Origin: an uncultured bacterium
GTDB lineage: Bacteria > Patescibacteriota > Minisyncoccia > Phycocordibacterales > CAIZLB01
Length of the DNA stretch: 33,309 nt
NCBI GenBank assembly: GCA_903864515.1
Contig: CAIPFZ010000006.1
Location: 1-33,309 of the forward strand
Reading direction: 5' to 3'
Positions 1-9,201 of the stretch are shown here, piece by piece. Every line of letters begins with the position of its first letter. Positions within the stretch are counted from its first letter, which is position 1. The notes under the pieces were generated by a model that was given only the letters and a program-made list of their open reading frames with translations, had not been told where the DNA came from and did no database searches. The position numbers and the translations under genes are program-made.

Positions 1-137
1 GCTTTTGCATCTAAGGGTTCCGGAAGTTTAACGAGATTCTCGGGCACTCGGTTACGCACATAAAAAATCCAGTCATGTGTCAAAGCATGTCATCCCCATA
101 TTTATTGTTGTCAAAATTCTAAACGAAAGAGGGGAGA

Positions 138-593
138 CTATCTTCCACCCTTTAGAGCTCTGTTTATCTCCTTATCACTCTCTCTTTTTTTGATATTCTG
201 ACGCTTGTCAAATTTCTTCTTTCCCTTTGCAATACCAAGCTCTAGCTTGATCCTGCGACCGTTATTATACAATGCTATTGGTACAATAGTCAACCCTTTC
301 TCTTTCTCCTTTTCGGCAAGTAAGATAAGCTCTTTTTTGTTCAATAACAGTCTTCTATTCCTCTTTGAATCATATTCCGTGGGAGTGTTCTTCTGCTGAT
401 AGGGTGGAAGATCTAATCCTATCAAAAACGCCTCACCACCTCTTATGACGATGTATGACCCCTCCATATTACCAAGACCACTTTGAATTGCTTTTACCTC
501 ATACCCAAAAAGCTCAACACCGGCATTGTATTTGTCCGTTATTTCATAATTGAAGAAAACTTTTTGATTTTTTACGAGTGTCTTTGTGGCCAT
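138..593 (-). CDS. smpB: SsrA-binding protein SmpB
   Basis: 151 aa ORF with SmpB-like sequence (NYEITDKYNAGVELFGYEVKAIQSG...GSYIVIRGGEAFLIGLDLPPYQ...RRLLLNKKEL...Lys-rich C-terminus). Confidence 0.95.
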   Translation of the reverse strand: MATKTLVKNQKVFFNYEITDKYNAGVELFGYEVKAIQSGLGNMEGSYIVIRGGEAFLIGLDLPPYQQKNTPTEYDSKRNRRLLLNKKELILLAEKEKEKGLTIVPIALYNNGRRIKLELGIAKGKKKFDKRQNIKKRESDKEINRALKGGR

Positions 594-736
594 TTTATTC
601 TTGTATTAGACCGGTAATGGTCCAAATTTATTTTTATAAGTATATATCTTTTTTGATAATAATGGAATTCTTGAGAAGAGAAGGGGAGACTGTGCTTGTG
701 CTATTTATAAGTGATCAGAAAAATGAGAAAAAAAAC

Positions 737-765
737 AGGCCACCCGCGCATTTTGCGGGTGGCCT
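737..765 (-). terminator. Rho-independent terminator, minus strand
   Basis: Perfect 11-bp stem AGGCCACCCGC(737-747)/GCGGGTGGCCT(755-765). Read on the minus strand it is followed by a T8 tract (plus-strand A run at 728-735). Confidence 0.85.
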
Positions 766-1175
766 AGAAGCGTGGTCTTCCGACCATTAATACAACGTTG
801 ATAGTGCAGGGCACAGAAACAAGCCATTATGCCTATCATACTTAATTGTTGTACAGTCCCCCCATTCCCTTTTATATACGACTTGTTAGCGTATACCGGC
901 GGACTTATGTGTTAGGCGTCTGATATATGGATCAGAATCACACATCACTCTTCTATTGTGATTTATCCAGGTGATCTCTTAGTCACCCCTATCTTGAGTT
1001 AACTTGTTGATGTTATCAAATTCAAGTGCGCGGCTGGGCGGCTCAATTATAGTTGGATAATCTATTTAGATCAGGAATGTTTTGGCGTATCCTCCTTGAC
1101 AATGCTGGCTACATTGCTCTAAATACCCACCTAAGGGAGTAATAGTTTCGCACGTTTTTTCTATTTCGTCAATGT
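766..1175 (-). ncRNA. Candidate structured non-coding RNA, class unknown, upstream of smpB
   Basis: About 450 bp without any ORF of 60 aa or more in an otherwise compact region. Ends at a strong minus-strand terminator. Contains several inverted repeats: 774-785, 791-796/848-853, 799-804/833-838, 936-942/957-963, 970-974/983-987. Boundaries approximate. Confidence 0.45.
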
Positions 1176-1296
1176 TTTAAACATAAATCTAGTCTTTTTC
1201 AAAATATAGGGCTTTTATGTCTATAATGCATCTATATTTGAAGAAATGGCTATAAAAACTTTTATTTTACCCATTATTTGTGTATACTTTCCCCAC

Positions 1297-3423
1297 ATGA
1301 CAAAAGACAACAATATTTCAAATAATCATCAAAATGAGGCTGAAAAGGGGATAGAAAATAAGCCTGAAATTAACACAAAAGGGTCAAAGGATTTGAAGGG
1401 TTCAAAGATGCCAAAACCTCCAAAGAAACAACAGGGTGTTGGTGCTTTAATCTTGAATAACTTTTTTGCTACTTTCTTAATATTTGTAGCTATTATAAGT
1501 ATGTATGTTTTGTTCTATACAAGTCCCGAACAAATAAAGGAGATAAGTCTTTCTGAGCTAGCAACTGATATTAATGCTGGTAGGGTAGCAAAGGTTGAAG
1601 TTTCAGGAGATAAGGTTGATATAGAATATCTTGAATCAGCATTCGCATCTTCAACAAATGTTTTGAATGGAACATCTTCATCTTCAAATCTAAATCCAAT
1701 AACAGGAACTACCTCCTCTGAATTGTCTCCCAGTTCATCTTCTGCGTCATCTTCAACCACAACAGCTGGTGTTTTGAAAAAGACTACACAAAAAGAAGCA
1801 CAGAGCTCTCTTTCTGATTCATTAAAAAATCTTGGAGTTGATCCAGTAAAATTATCTCAAGTTAAAATTGAAAATAAGGATGATAGGGGTGCTTGGTTTT
1901 GGGTTAATAACATTCTTCCTTTTGCACTACCAATTCTATTTTTGATTTTTATAATTTGGTTTTTATCAAGACAAGCGAGAAGCGCAAATGTGCAAGCGAT
2001 GAGTTTTGGTCAAACTAGAGCTCGTATGATTTCTCCAGATGATACAAAGACAAAAGTTACATTTAAAGATGTTGCTGGAGCAAAAGAAGCAAAGCAAGAG
2101 CTCGCTGAGATTGTGGATTTCCTAAAAAATCCTGAGAAGTTTATAAATATCGGTGCAAGAATTCCAAAGGGAATATTGTTAACTGGTTCACCTGGAACTG
2201 GAAAAACTCTTTTGGCACGTGCTGTAGCAGGGGAGGCCGGTGTTGCGTTCTTCTCAGTATCTGGTGCTGAGTTTGTTGAAATGTTTGTTGGTGTTGGGGC
2301 ATCTCGTGTTAGAGACCTATTTAAGCTGGCAAAGGCATCTGCGCCCGCAATTATTTTTATCGATGAAATTGACGCCGTTGGACGCGTTAGAGGAACTGGT
2401 TTTGGTGGAGGAAATGATGAGCGTGAACAAACATTGAATCAAATCCTTGTTGAGATGGACGGATTTGAGCCAAATGAAAAAGTTATCATGATGGCTGCAA
2501 CAAACAGACCGGATGTGTTAGACCCCGCACTTCTTCGTCCTGGAAGATTTGATAGAAGAGTTGTAATTGATCTACCTGATAGAAAGGATAGGTTTGCAAT
2601 TCTTGAGGTGCATACAAAAAACAAGCCACTAGCAGAGGATGTTAATTTGGATGTAATTGCATCTCGTACTCCAGGGCTATCTGGTGCTGATCTTCATTCA
2701 TTGGTTAATGAAGCTGCTATTCTTGCAGCAAGAGAAGATAGAAAGAAGGTTGCTCAATATGATTTGATTAGATCAATTGAGAAAGTATTGTTGGGCCCTG
2801 AGAGAAAGAGTCACTTGCTTGGAAAGAAAGAAAAGGAATTAACTGCATATCACGAAGCGGGGCACGCTTTACTTGCATCTGTTCTTCCTCATGCTGATCC
2901 AGTTCACAAGGTTTCAATTATTTCTCGTGGGCGTGCAGCGGGTTACACCATGAAGCTTCCAATTGAAGACAAGAAGTTGCAATCCAAAAAGGAATTCTTA
3001 GATGACATTGTTGTGTCTCTTGGTGGTTATGTAGTTGAGAAACATATCTTTGATGAATTAACTACTGGATCATCAAATGATTTGCAAGTTGCTTCAGCTT
3101 TAGCTCGCGACATGGTTACTAAATATGGTATGTCAGATAAGATTGGTCCTATTGCACTTGAAGGAAATGGACGCGCAATGTCAGGGAGAGGTGTGGGGGA
3201 ACAAGAGTATTCTGCTTCAACTGGCGCCGTGATTGATCAAGAGATTTCAAAAATAATGAACGATTCATACAAGATTGCACTTGATGTTATTACAGAAAAG
3301 CGCAAAGTCTTGGATGCAATTTCAATTGCCTTGATTGATAAAGAAACATTGGAGCAAGCAGAGTTTGACGCAATATTGGTTGCTAACGGGATTGTGCCAA
3401 AGAAGAAGTCGGAGGTTATCTAA
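1297..3423 (+). CDS. ftsH: ATP-dependent zinc metalloprotease FtsH
   Basis: AAA ATPase with GSPGTGKT Walker [12 protein letters not shown] Walker B, second region of homology, HEAGH M41 zinc site. ORF opens at 1246; the ATG at 1297 (MTKDNN...) is a plausible true start. Confidence 0.95.
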   Translation: MTKDNNISNNHQNEAEKGIENKPEINTKGSKDLKGSKMPKPPKKQQGVGALILNNFFATFLIFVAIISMYVLFYTSPEQIKEISLSELATDINAGRVAKVEVSGDKVDIEYLESAFASSTNVLNGTSSSSNLNPITGTTSSELSPSSSSASSSTTTAGVLKKTTQKEAQSSLSDSLKNLGVDPVKLSQVKIENKDDRGAWFWVNNILPFALPILFLIFIIWFLSRQARSANVQAMSFGQTRARMISPDDTKTKVTFKDVAGAKEAKQELAEIVDFLKNPEKFINIGARIPKGILLTGSPGTGKTLLARAVAGEAGVAFFSVSGAEFVEMFVGVGASRVRDLFKLAKASAPAIIFIDEIDAVGRVRGTGFGGGNDEREQTLNQILVEMDGFEPNEKVIMMAATNRPDVLDPALLRPGRFDRRVVIDLPDRKDRFAILEVHTKNKPLAEDVNLDVIASRTPGLSGADLHSLVNEAAILAAREDRKKVAQYDLIRSIEKVLLGPERKSHLLGKKEKELTAYHEAGHALLASVLPHADPVHKVSIISRGRAAGYTMKLPIEDKKLQSKKEFLDDIVVSLGGYVVEKHIFDELTTGSSNDLQVASALARDMVTKYGMSDKIGPIALEGNGRAMSGRGVGEQEYSASTGAVIDQEISKIMNDSYKIALDVITEKRKVLDAISIALIDKETLEQAEFDAILVANGIVPKKKSEVI

Positions 3424-3498
3424 GGTTAATATTGTAAATTATTTGTTCCATATTAGACCCTTTTCTAAAAAACAAAACTGGTGTAATATGGGACACAT

Positions 3499-3571
3499 GC
3501 GAGCATAGCTCAGTTGGTAGAGCAGTCGTCTTATACACGACCGGTCCTAGGTTCGAATCCTAGTGCTCGCA
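3499..3571 (+). tRNA. tRNA-Ile(TAT)
   Basis: Manual cloverleaf: GCGAGCA/TGCTCGC acceptor, GCTC/GAGC D stem, GTCGT-CTTATAC-ACGAC anticodon arm (TAT at 34-36), CTAGG-TTCGAAT-CCTAG T arm, discriminator A. CCA not encoded. Confidence 0.92.
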
Positions 3572-3618
3572 CAGATAGAATCTTTTTGAGTGGGAGGTAC
3601 AACTATAGTTAGGTTCAA

Positions 3619-3650
3619 CGCAAGACATTTCACTGTCTTGCGTTTTGTGA
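3619..3650 (+). terminator. Probable rho-independent terminator downstream of tRNA-Ile
   Basis: CGCAAGACA-TTTCAC-TGTCTTGCG hairpin followed by TTTTGT. Confidence 0.6.
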
Positions 3651-3735
3651 TAAAGTGTTTTATAGTATTGATGGAGCAAAATTCAGTGGTGTTCACTAAT
3701 TTTGTATGTTCTAAACTTCAACCCTATAAAATTCC

Positions 3736-4149
3736 ATGAATCCATGTTGTTTATCTGGCAAACTCTTTGGACATAATGAAATCGTACGTCATTTTGTTCG
3801 AAGCGATGAAGGGGAAATCTTCCCTGTACATCACGATACATATGCAGTACTTCAAGACTCCTCAATGAGGTTAGCTCTTGATGACGAGGATGCTGTCGTT
3901 ATTGTTTCCAGTGCTTCTACTGATGTAATTGACATGATTGTAAGTGCAAGATTCATTAGGCAGCGATGGTCTAAGTCAGTTGAGCTGATGAATCGCCTTC
4001 AATCCTGTCGTGCTGCGACTGCAGAATTACAAAATCAATTGGAAAGTAAGATGCGCTTAGAAGCCCTGCGCGAGGCTATGGAAAGAGCTAGGCGGCACAC
4101 CGATAAGCCACGAGTAGAAGATTATTGGGTGCACATAAATGATGATTAG
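3736..4149 (+). CDS. Hypothetical protein
   Basis: 137 aa ORF with a predicted helical/coiled C-terminal half; no recognised family. Followed by strong hairpins. Confidence 0.5.
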   Translation: MNPCCLSGKLFGHNEIVRHFVRSDEGEIFPVHHDTYAVLQDSSMRLALDDEDAVVIVSSASTDVIDMIVSARFIRQRWSKSVELMNRLQSCRAATAELQNQLESKMRLEALREAMERARRHTDKPRVEDYWVHINDD

Positions 4150-4183
4150 TCACCCCCCCCGACACATATCATGTGTGTCACGT

Positions 4184-4213
4184 CCGCCGGTTCCCGAAAG
4201 GGGCCGGCGGTTT
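4184..4213 (+). terminator. GC-rich hairpin, possible terminator between convergent genes
   Basis: CCGCCGG-tt-CCC-gaaa-GGG-g-CCGGCGG-TTT. Preceded by a second hairpin GACACA..TGTGTGTC. Confidence 0.5.
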
Positions 4214-4253
4214 GAACGTCTGTAAAATTGTTTTTATGCACCCAAGAAAAAAT

Positions 4254-6473
4254 TTATTCAAAATGTATCTCTCTCTTTGTATCCATCATCTCTTTCAAAA
4301 TAGGGAAGGAGCTTAGGGTTTGATCTTCTTTGACCAATATCTGTGCTTCATTTCTTGCGGCCTCCACCATTTTTATATTTTTAATTGCTTCCATGCCAAT
4401 GTCAGTAATACCCCATTGCTTGCCACCGTACAGTTCTCCTGCACCCCTCAGTTTCAAATCCATTTCAGATAATTCAAAACCGTTCTTTGCGGTATTCAAT
4501 GCCTTAAGTCTCTCCACCGTCTTGCTACTTTTGCTATCGCTAAGGACATAACAATATGCTTGATGATTACCTCTAATAACACGTCCGCGTAATTGATGAA
4601 GTTGCGATAGTCCAAATCGCTCAGCTCCTTCAATTAAAATTATTGTTGCATTTGGAACATTCACTCCAACCTCAACAACACTTGTTGCAACAAGAATATC
4701 GATTTCTTTCTTTTCAAATTGCATCATAATCTCATCCTTCTCCTTTGGTTTCATTTTGCTATGTAATATATCAATATTCCAATCTTGAAAAACACTTTCT
4801 TTTAATCTTTTTGCTTCCTCTACAACTGACTTGACGTTGAGTGCTTGTTCCTTGTCAGGATCCGCTTCTTCAATTCTTGGACATATTACATAAACCTGTC
4901 TGCCGTCTTTTAATTCCTTTCTAATTTTCTCATATACAGCTTCTCTTTTTGGCTCCGTAATAATTTCTGTGATGATAGGTTTTCTTCCTGTTGGCATCTG
5001 ATCAATTAGTGATAGATCTAAGTCACCATATAGAGTGAGCGCCAAGGTTCTTGGAATTGGTGTTGCAGTCATGGATAGGAGATGGGGGACAATGTCATGT
5101 TTGCGCGCGAGTTTTTGTCTTTGTGCTGTACCAAAACGGTGTTGCTCGTCAATGATGACATACGCTAGGTCTTTGAATTTTACGGATTTTTGAATCAGGG
5201 CGTGTGTTCCAATTAAGATTGCAATCTCACCACTTTCTACCCATTTTAATAATTGTGATCTGGAAATATCGGTCCAACCACTATTACCATCCACTCCGCG
5301 ATTCTGTACCTTTGATGGAAACTTTCTGCACCCCGTTCCGCTTATAAAGCCAATAGAAATTGGCATGTGTTTGAAATATTGAATAAATGATTCAAAGTGT
5401 TGCTTTGCAAGAATTTCAGTTGGTGCCATATATGCGACTTGCAAATTGCCATAGTCTTGTACCTTTGAATTTTTGTTCTTTGGTCTTGTTGTTACAACGC
5501 CATATGCAGTTGTTGCAGCAACTGCAGTTTTTCCCGATCCTACATCTCCTTCAAGAAGGCGAGACATTGGTGTACCTTTCTTGAAATCATTCAAAATGTC
5601 TTCAGTTGATTTTTGTTGCGACGAAGTCATTGAAAAAGGGAATCTATCTGTAAATTCTTTTAAAGTCTTTGACGATGGTTCAATTACATACGCCTTCTCC
5701 TTTTGCGCAGAAGCTCTTACTTGTTGATTTTTAATTTGAATATAAAACACTTCTTCAAATGAAAACCTTTTTCTTGCTACTTGCGCATCGGTTTCCTTTT
5801 GTGGAGTATGAATCCAAATTAATGCACTCTTAAGAGATGGTAGATTATATTTCTTTAAGATATCTACTGGAATTGGATCTTCAATTGTTTCAAATAGAGG
5901 ATTCTTAAAGATTCTTTGAAGTGTGTGATAAATCCATTTTGAAGTTACTCCCTTTGTCTCAGGATAGACAGGCGAGAAATGCTCAATTGGTGCTTCTGTT
6001 CCCGCAAAAAGATTATTGCCAATTTGATTTGGTAAAACTCCAACGGATTCAATTTCTGGATTGAGCATTCCAAGATAGTCCCCACGCTTGGTTACTTTAC
6101 CTGTCGCCTTTACCAGACTGCCTTCTTGAATTAATTTTGCGATATACGGTTGATGAAGCCAAACGACTTTTAGATTTCCTGTATCGTCCGTTATAACTCC
6201 CTCAGCCATAGCGGTTTTGCTTTTGAAACTTTTTCCTGTTTTTAATTTTCCGATTCTTCCATAGACTGTAGCATTTTGTCCTACTGTTAATTGATTGATA
6301 TATTGAGCTTCCGATCCACCCCCATATCTTATGGGGTAGTGTCTTAATATGTCCCCAATTGTGAAGAGATTTAATTTTTTGAGATGCGAAACCTGATCAG
6401 GATGAATTCTAATCACCGATGAAAGGGGGTGTTCTGTAAATTTAAGATTGTTTGAATTTGGTTTTTCAGGCAT
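4254..6473 (-). CDS. recG: ATP-dependent DNA helicase RecG
   Basis: 739 aa; GDVGSGKTAVA Walker A, VIIDEQHRFG, SMTATPIPRTLALTLYGDLD, and RecG-like C-terminus (ERFGLSQLHQLRGRV...LRGAGELYGGKQWG). Confidence 0.95.
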   Translation of the reverse strand: MPEKPNSNNLKFTEHPLSSVIRIHPDQVSHLKKLNLFTIGDILRHYPIRYGGGSEAQYINQLTVGQNATVYGRIGKLKTGKSFKSKTAMAEGVITDDTGNLKVVWLHQPYIAKLIQEGSLVKATGKVTKRGDYLGMLNPEIESVGVLPNQIGNNLFAGTEAPIEHFSPVYPETKGVTSKWIYHTLQRIFKNPLFETIEDPIPVDILKKYNLPSLKSALIWIHTPQKETDAQVARKRFSFEEVFYIQIKNQQVRASAQKEKAYVIEPSSKTLKEFTDRFPFSMTSSQQKSTEDILNDFKKGTPMSRLLEGDVGSGKTAVAATTAYGVVTTRPKNKNSKVQDYGNLQVAYMAPTEILAKQHFESFIQYFKHMPISIGFISGTGCRKFPSKVQNRGVDGNSGWTDISRSQLLKWVESGEIAILIGTHALIQKSVKFKDLAYVIIDEQHRFGTAQRQKLARKHDIVPHLLSMTATPIPRTLALTLYGDLDLSLIDQMPTGRKPIITEIITEPKREAVYEKIRKELKDGRQVYVICPRIEEADPDKEQALNVKSVVEEAKRLKESVFQDWNIDILHSKMKPKEKDEIMMQFEKKEIDILVATSVVEVGVNVPNATIILIEGAERFGLSQLHQLRGRVIRGNHQAYCYVLSDSKSSKTVERLKALNTAKNGFELSEMDLKLRGAGELYGGKQWGITDIGMEAIKNIKMVEAARNEAQILVKEDQTLSSFPILKEMMDTKREIHFE

Positions 6474-6609
6474 ATGCTTTGATACTATAAGTTTAGCATA
6501 TCAAAGGGGAGTGTGGTTTTATGAAGAAAAAGTGAAGAGAATAAGGAAAATATATGGAGTATGTTAAAAGATTCTTCTTAAGGAAGGTCGAATACCTGTA
6601 GGGTGGGTG

Positions 6610-7122
6610 TTAAAACTTCCTACTATCATATGCCCAGTGAAGCACAGCTTGTCTTTGTCTGGTGTGACAACTAAAGTCACCTGCACGGCAATTGTTTTGA
6701 ATTTGGGAGATATGGCGTCTCATTGCAATCCATCGCTTAATTTGTCTTCTGTCTTCATCAGGAATTCTTCGCCCCATGTAATACCTGCAGTACCATTGAA
6801 ACCAACCTCTTGGGTCTTCTTTATAAATCCATCCATTTTTTCTCCAGACAGAAAGTGGTTGACTGGCATTAACTTTATAATAATTAATTTTTGCATCTCG
6901 CTTGGTGGGGGAAAGCTTTGCATTTTTATACCAATCTTTTGGAAACTCGTCCTGACAATCGGTCATATATTTTCCGCCAAAGACTCCCATCTCAAGCATT
7001 TCCTTTGGAGTTAGCTGTGGTCTAAAATCTTGGTCAAAGTTTTTTCCAGCAGATTCCGTTAGAGTGTATTGATAATGCTTTTGCATACTATCATTTACGG
7101 TGACTGTAAGTTGGTTTTTTCT
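6610..7122 (-). CDS. Conserved hypothetical protein (GWI-x4-DPRGWFQWYCRYYMGRR family)
   Basis: ORF 6610-7149; internal Met (MRKNQ...) preferred as start. Strongly patterned Trp/Tyr/Arg-rich sequence typical of a constrained family. Confidence 0.7.
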   Translation of the reverse strand, partial: RKNQLTVTVNDSMQKHYQYTLTESAGKNFDQDFRPQLTPKEMLEMGVFGGKYMTDCQDEFPKDWYKNAKLSPTKRDAKINYYKVNASQPLSVWRKNGWIYKEDPRGWFQWYCRYYMGRRIPDEDRRQIKRWIAMRRHISQIQNNCRAGDFSCHTRQRQAVLHWAYDSRKF

Positions 7123-7289
7123 CATGGTTGGTTTATTTAAGTTTAGCACATCACTGTATTCTAGTATAAGTTAGGCTCTTGAGACTATATTGATCCATCT
7201 TTACATTTTAAGGCTTTATAGTAGAGTCTCAGTAGACATGTACGTGTCAAAACTTTGATTTTAAACCATAACCACCAAGGAGGTGAATC

Positions 7290-8192
7290 ATGATTACAAT
7301 TGATGAAGAACGTTTCAAGGAGGTCTTTGGACAAATTTTTTCTGCGTATAAAGCTAGGTCACATGGCTTCGCTGATACTCACGCTGATAATCTTGGCCCC
7401 CAAAGAATCTACTACCCAAAGTGTGTCAAAGTCGGTAACAGGGACCATTTGTACTGGCTTACGCTGGTAGCTCTCTCTGATAGGAGGACTAACAGCACAA
7501 TGTTATACAGGAATTTTGCAAGAATGTTTAATCGAAATAAGAAGCTTTTTATTCAAGGCTACTACCCATCTCATCGTAAGATGGAAAGACTTTTCCGAAC
7601 TTACAAGATTGCTGTACCTGTTGGAGATATCGCTCTATTTCTGGAGAAGAAGAGGCATCTTGACGAACTGTTTAATGGCGATCCATTCGCTATTTATAAT
7701 GGTGTCGGTAATATTGATGATCTTTTGATTAAGGCGAGAAGGATTGCTAAGTTGCGGGGAATTGACCTTCCGTTTCCAGGCGCGAAGGAAAAGATTTTCA
7801 CGCTACTTGCAATGTTTCTCTCTGAACTCACAGACCTTCAGTTTGATGACCTGATTCCAATTGATGTATGGGTCCAGTCTATCGCAACTTCTACTGGAGT
7901 ATTAAAGGGTGAGGGGATAATAAAGTTTAGAGTCCTTGAACGATTACTCCGTCCAAATATGAGGAAGCTTTTTTCTGGGTTCAAAGACGTCCCTGGTGCA
8001 GCGAACGCCACTTGGATTTTAGGTAAATCCATGTGTACACACTGTGCCGGGAGAGATATGAAAGATATTTGTCCAATTTATGACATGTGTAAAGGTCCAT
8101 TTCGGAGGCATCGCACTCCGGAGTCGGACAAACATTCTGGCTACATTGAGGTTCCATCTGACTTCATTCCAAAAGGTTCCAATCCTTACTAG
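7290..8192 (+). CDS. Putative HhH-GPD/endonuclease III-like protein with a C-terminal Cys cluster (possible Fe-S)
   Basis: Strong Shine-Dalgarno (AAGGAGGTGAATCATG). FPGAKEKIFTLLAMFL...IPIDVWV resembles the HhH-GPD core; CTHCAGRDMKDICPIYDMC resembles the terminal Fe-S loop. Confidence 0.55.
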   Translation: MITIDEERFKEVFGQIFSAYKARSHGFADTHADNLGPQRIYYPKCVKVGNRDHLYWLTLVALSDRRTNSTMLYRNFARMFNRNKKLFIQGYYPSHRKMERLFRTYKIAVPVGDIALFLEKKRHLDELFNGDPFAIYNGVGNIDDLLIKARRIAKLRGIDLPFPGAKEKIFTLLAMFLSELTDLQFDDLIPIDVWVQSIATSTGVLKGEGIIKFRVLERLLRPNMRKLFSGFKDVPGAANATWILGKSMCTHCAGRDMKDICPIYDMCKGPFRRHRTPESDKHSGYIEVPSDFIPKGSNPY

Positions 8193-8193
8193 G

Positions 8194-8224
8194 CTCTGCG
8201 CTTGCAACGCAGGGTCTTTTTTTT
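8194..8224 (+). terminator. Rho-independent terminator
   Basis: CTGCG-cttgcaa-CGCAG style hairpin followed by a T8 tract. Confidence 0.75.
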
Positions 8225-8233
8225 GTACAGGCA

Positions 8234-8262
8234 TTGACTATACCCCCTAGGGGGTATACAAT
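8234..8262 (+). promoter_or_regulatory. Promoter with embedded CsoR-type operator
   Basis: -35 TTGACT (8234-8239), exact 17-nt spacer, -10 TACAAT (8257-8262). Perfect 18-bp palindrome ATACCCCCTAGGGGGTAT at 8240-8257 fills the spacer. Confidence 0.85.
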
Positions 8263-8269
8263 AATAATT

Positions 8270-8611
8270 ATGAAAAACGCAAAAAAGGAGATAAAAGATT
8301 GTCATGGAAAACCTATTGTTAATAATAGTGGAGCGGGAGTGAAGGTTAAGGATGAAAAAAAGTATCAGATCCTCCGTCGTCTTAAATTAATTGAAGGACA
8401 AATCAGAGGTCTTCATCAGATGATTGAGAAGGATACATATTGTATTGATGTCATTACTCAAACCTCCGCTGTTAAACAAGGCCTATCTAATGTGGAAGAT
8501 TTATTACTTGAACATCATCTTGGTCACTGTGTGTTGAAGCAGGTTGCAGAAGGTCAAACTGAAAAAGCAAAAGCAGAAATATTAAAGGTTTATAAATTAA
8601 AACGTAAATAA
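8270..8611 (+). CDS. csoR: Copper-sensing transcriptional repressor CsoR (DUF156)
   Basis: LKLIEGQIRGLHQMIEKDTYCIDVITQ...LLEHHLGHCV; Cys...His-x3-Cys copper-ligand pattern. Start ATG at 8270, just downstream of the promoter; the track start at 8234 lies in the -35. Confidence 0.92.
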   Translation: MKNAKKEIKDCHGKPIVNNSGAGVKVKDEKKYQILRRLKLIEGQIRGLHQMIEKDTYCIDVITQTSAVKQGLSNVEDLLLEHHLGHCVLKQVAEGQTEKAKAEILKVYKLKRK

Positions 8612-8629
8612 AAATTAAAAAATATTCCC

Positions 8630-9193
8630 ATGTCAAAAATATCATTACCACTCTCCGTATCTTTAATTATCGTCTCCGGCGTATTAGGTTTGAGTATTGG
8701 ATATTCATTAACTCCAGATTATAGAAGTAGTATGTTTGATAAGGCTACTATGGATCTTGGTAGGGCAGATAGGAATCTTGATCTAAGGTATATAAACGCC
8801 ATGATTTCTCACCATAGGGGAGCAATGCTTCTGGCACAGCAGGCAGATCAAAAGACTACAAGACAGGATATGAAGGACTTATCTCTAAAGATATTAAATG
8901 ATGAGCCTAAGGCAATAGAGGAGCTTTATACTTGGAAGAAGAATTGGTATGGAGATACAAAACAAGTTAAAGATCCTATTGTTTCAAATCTTGGGAGTTA
9001 CGATGATAAGTTTGACCTTCGTTTTCTAAATGCATTAATCGCTCATCATGATGCAGGGTTATTGATGACAAAAGAGGTAAAGACAAAATCAAGTAGGACG
9101 GAGATTCTAAATAATGCAGATGATGTGGAAACTTTTTTGACTACTACATTAAAAATATTTAAAGACTGGAGGAGTCAGTGGTATAACATTTAA
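8630..9193 (+). CDS. DUF305 family protein
   Basis: Two DUF305-style motifs: [19 protein letters not shown]-like and [22 protein letters not shown]-terminal hydrophobic segment. Confidence 0.85.
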   Translation: MSKISLPLSVSLIIVSGVLGLSIGYSLTPDYRSSMFDKATMDLGRADRNLDLRYINAMISHHRGAMLLAQQADQKTTRQDMKDLSLKILNDEPKAIEELYTWKKNWYGDTKQVKDPIVSNLGSYDDKFDLRFLNALIAHHDAGLLMTKEVKTKSSRTEILNNADDVETFLTTTLKIFKDWRSQWYNI

Positions 9194-9201
9194 TATCTAT
9201 A

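Noticed and set aside
205-399. 64-aa ORF antisense to smpB
   Set aside because: Low-complexity Phe/Leu/Ser antisense reading of a well-supported gene.
578-790. 70-aa plus-strand ORF
   Set aside because: Runs through a perfect terminator hairpin and A tract; overlaps the smpB start; no family resemblance.
737-1175. Definite annotation of tmRNA (ssrA) next to smpB
   Set aside because: No GTTCRA T-loop, tRNA-like acceptor stem or recognisable ALAA-type tag could be found by eye on either strand; kept only as an unknown ncRNA candidate.
5473-5727. Plus-strand ORFs within recG (4330-4551, 5387-5584, 5473-5727)
   Set aside because: Antisense to motif-rich RecG helicase sequence.
6607-7014. 135-aa plus-strand ORF opposite the 6610-7122 gene
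   Set aside because: The minus-strand frame encodes a strongly patterned family; the opposite frame lacks such features.
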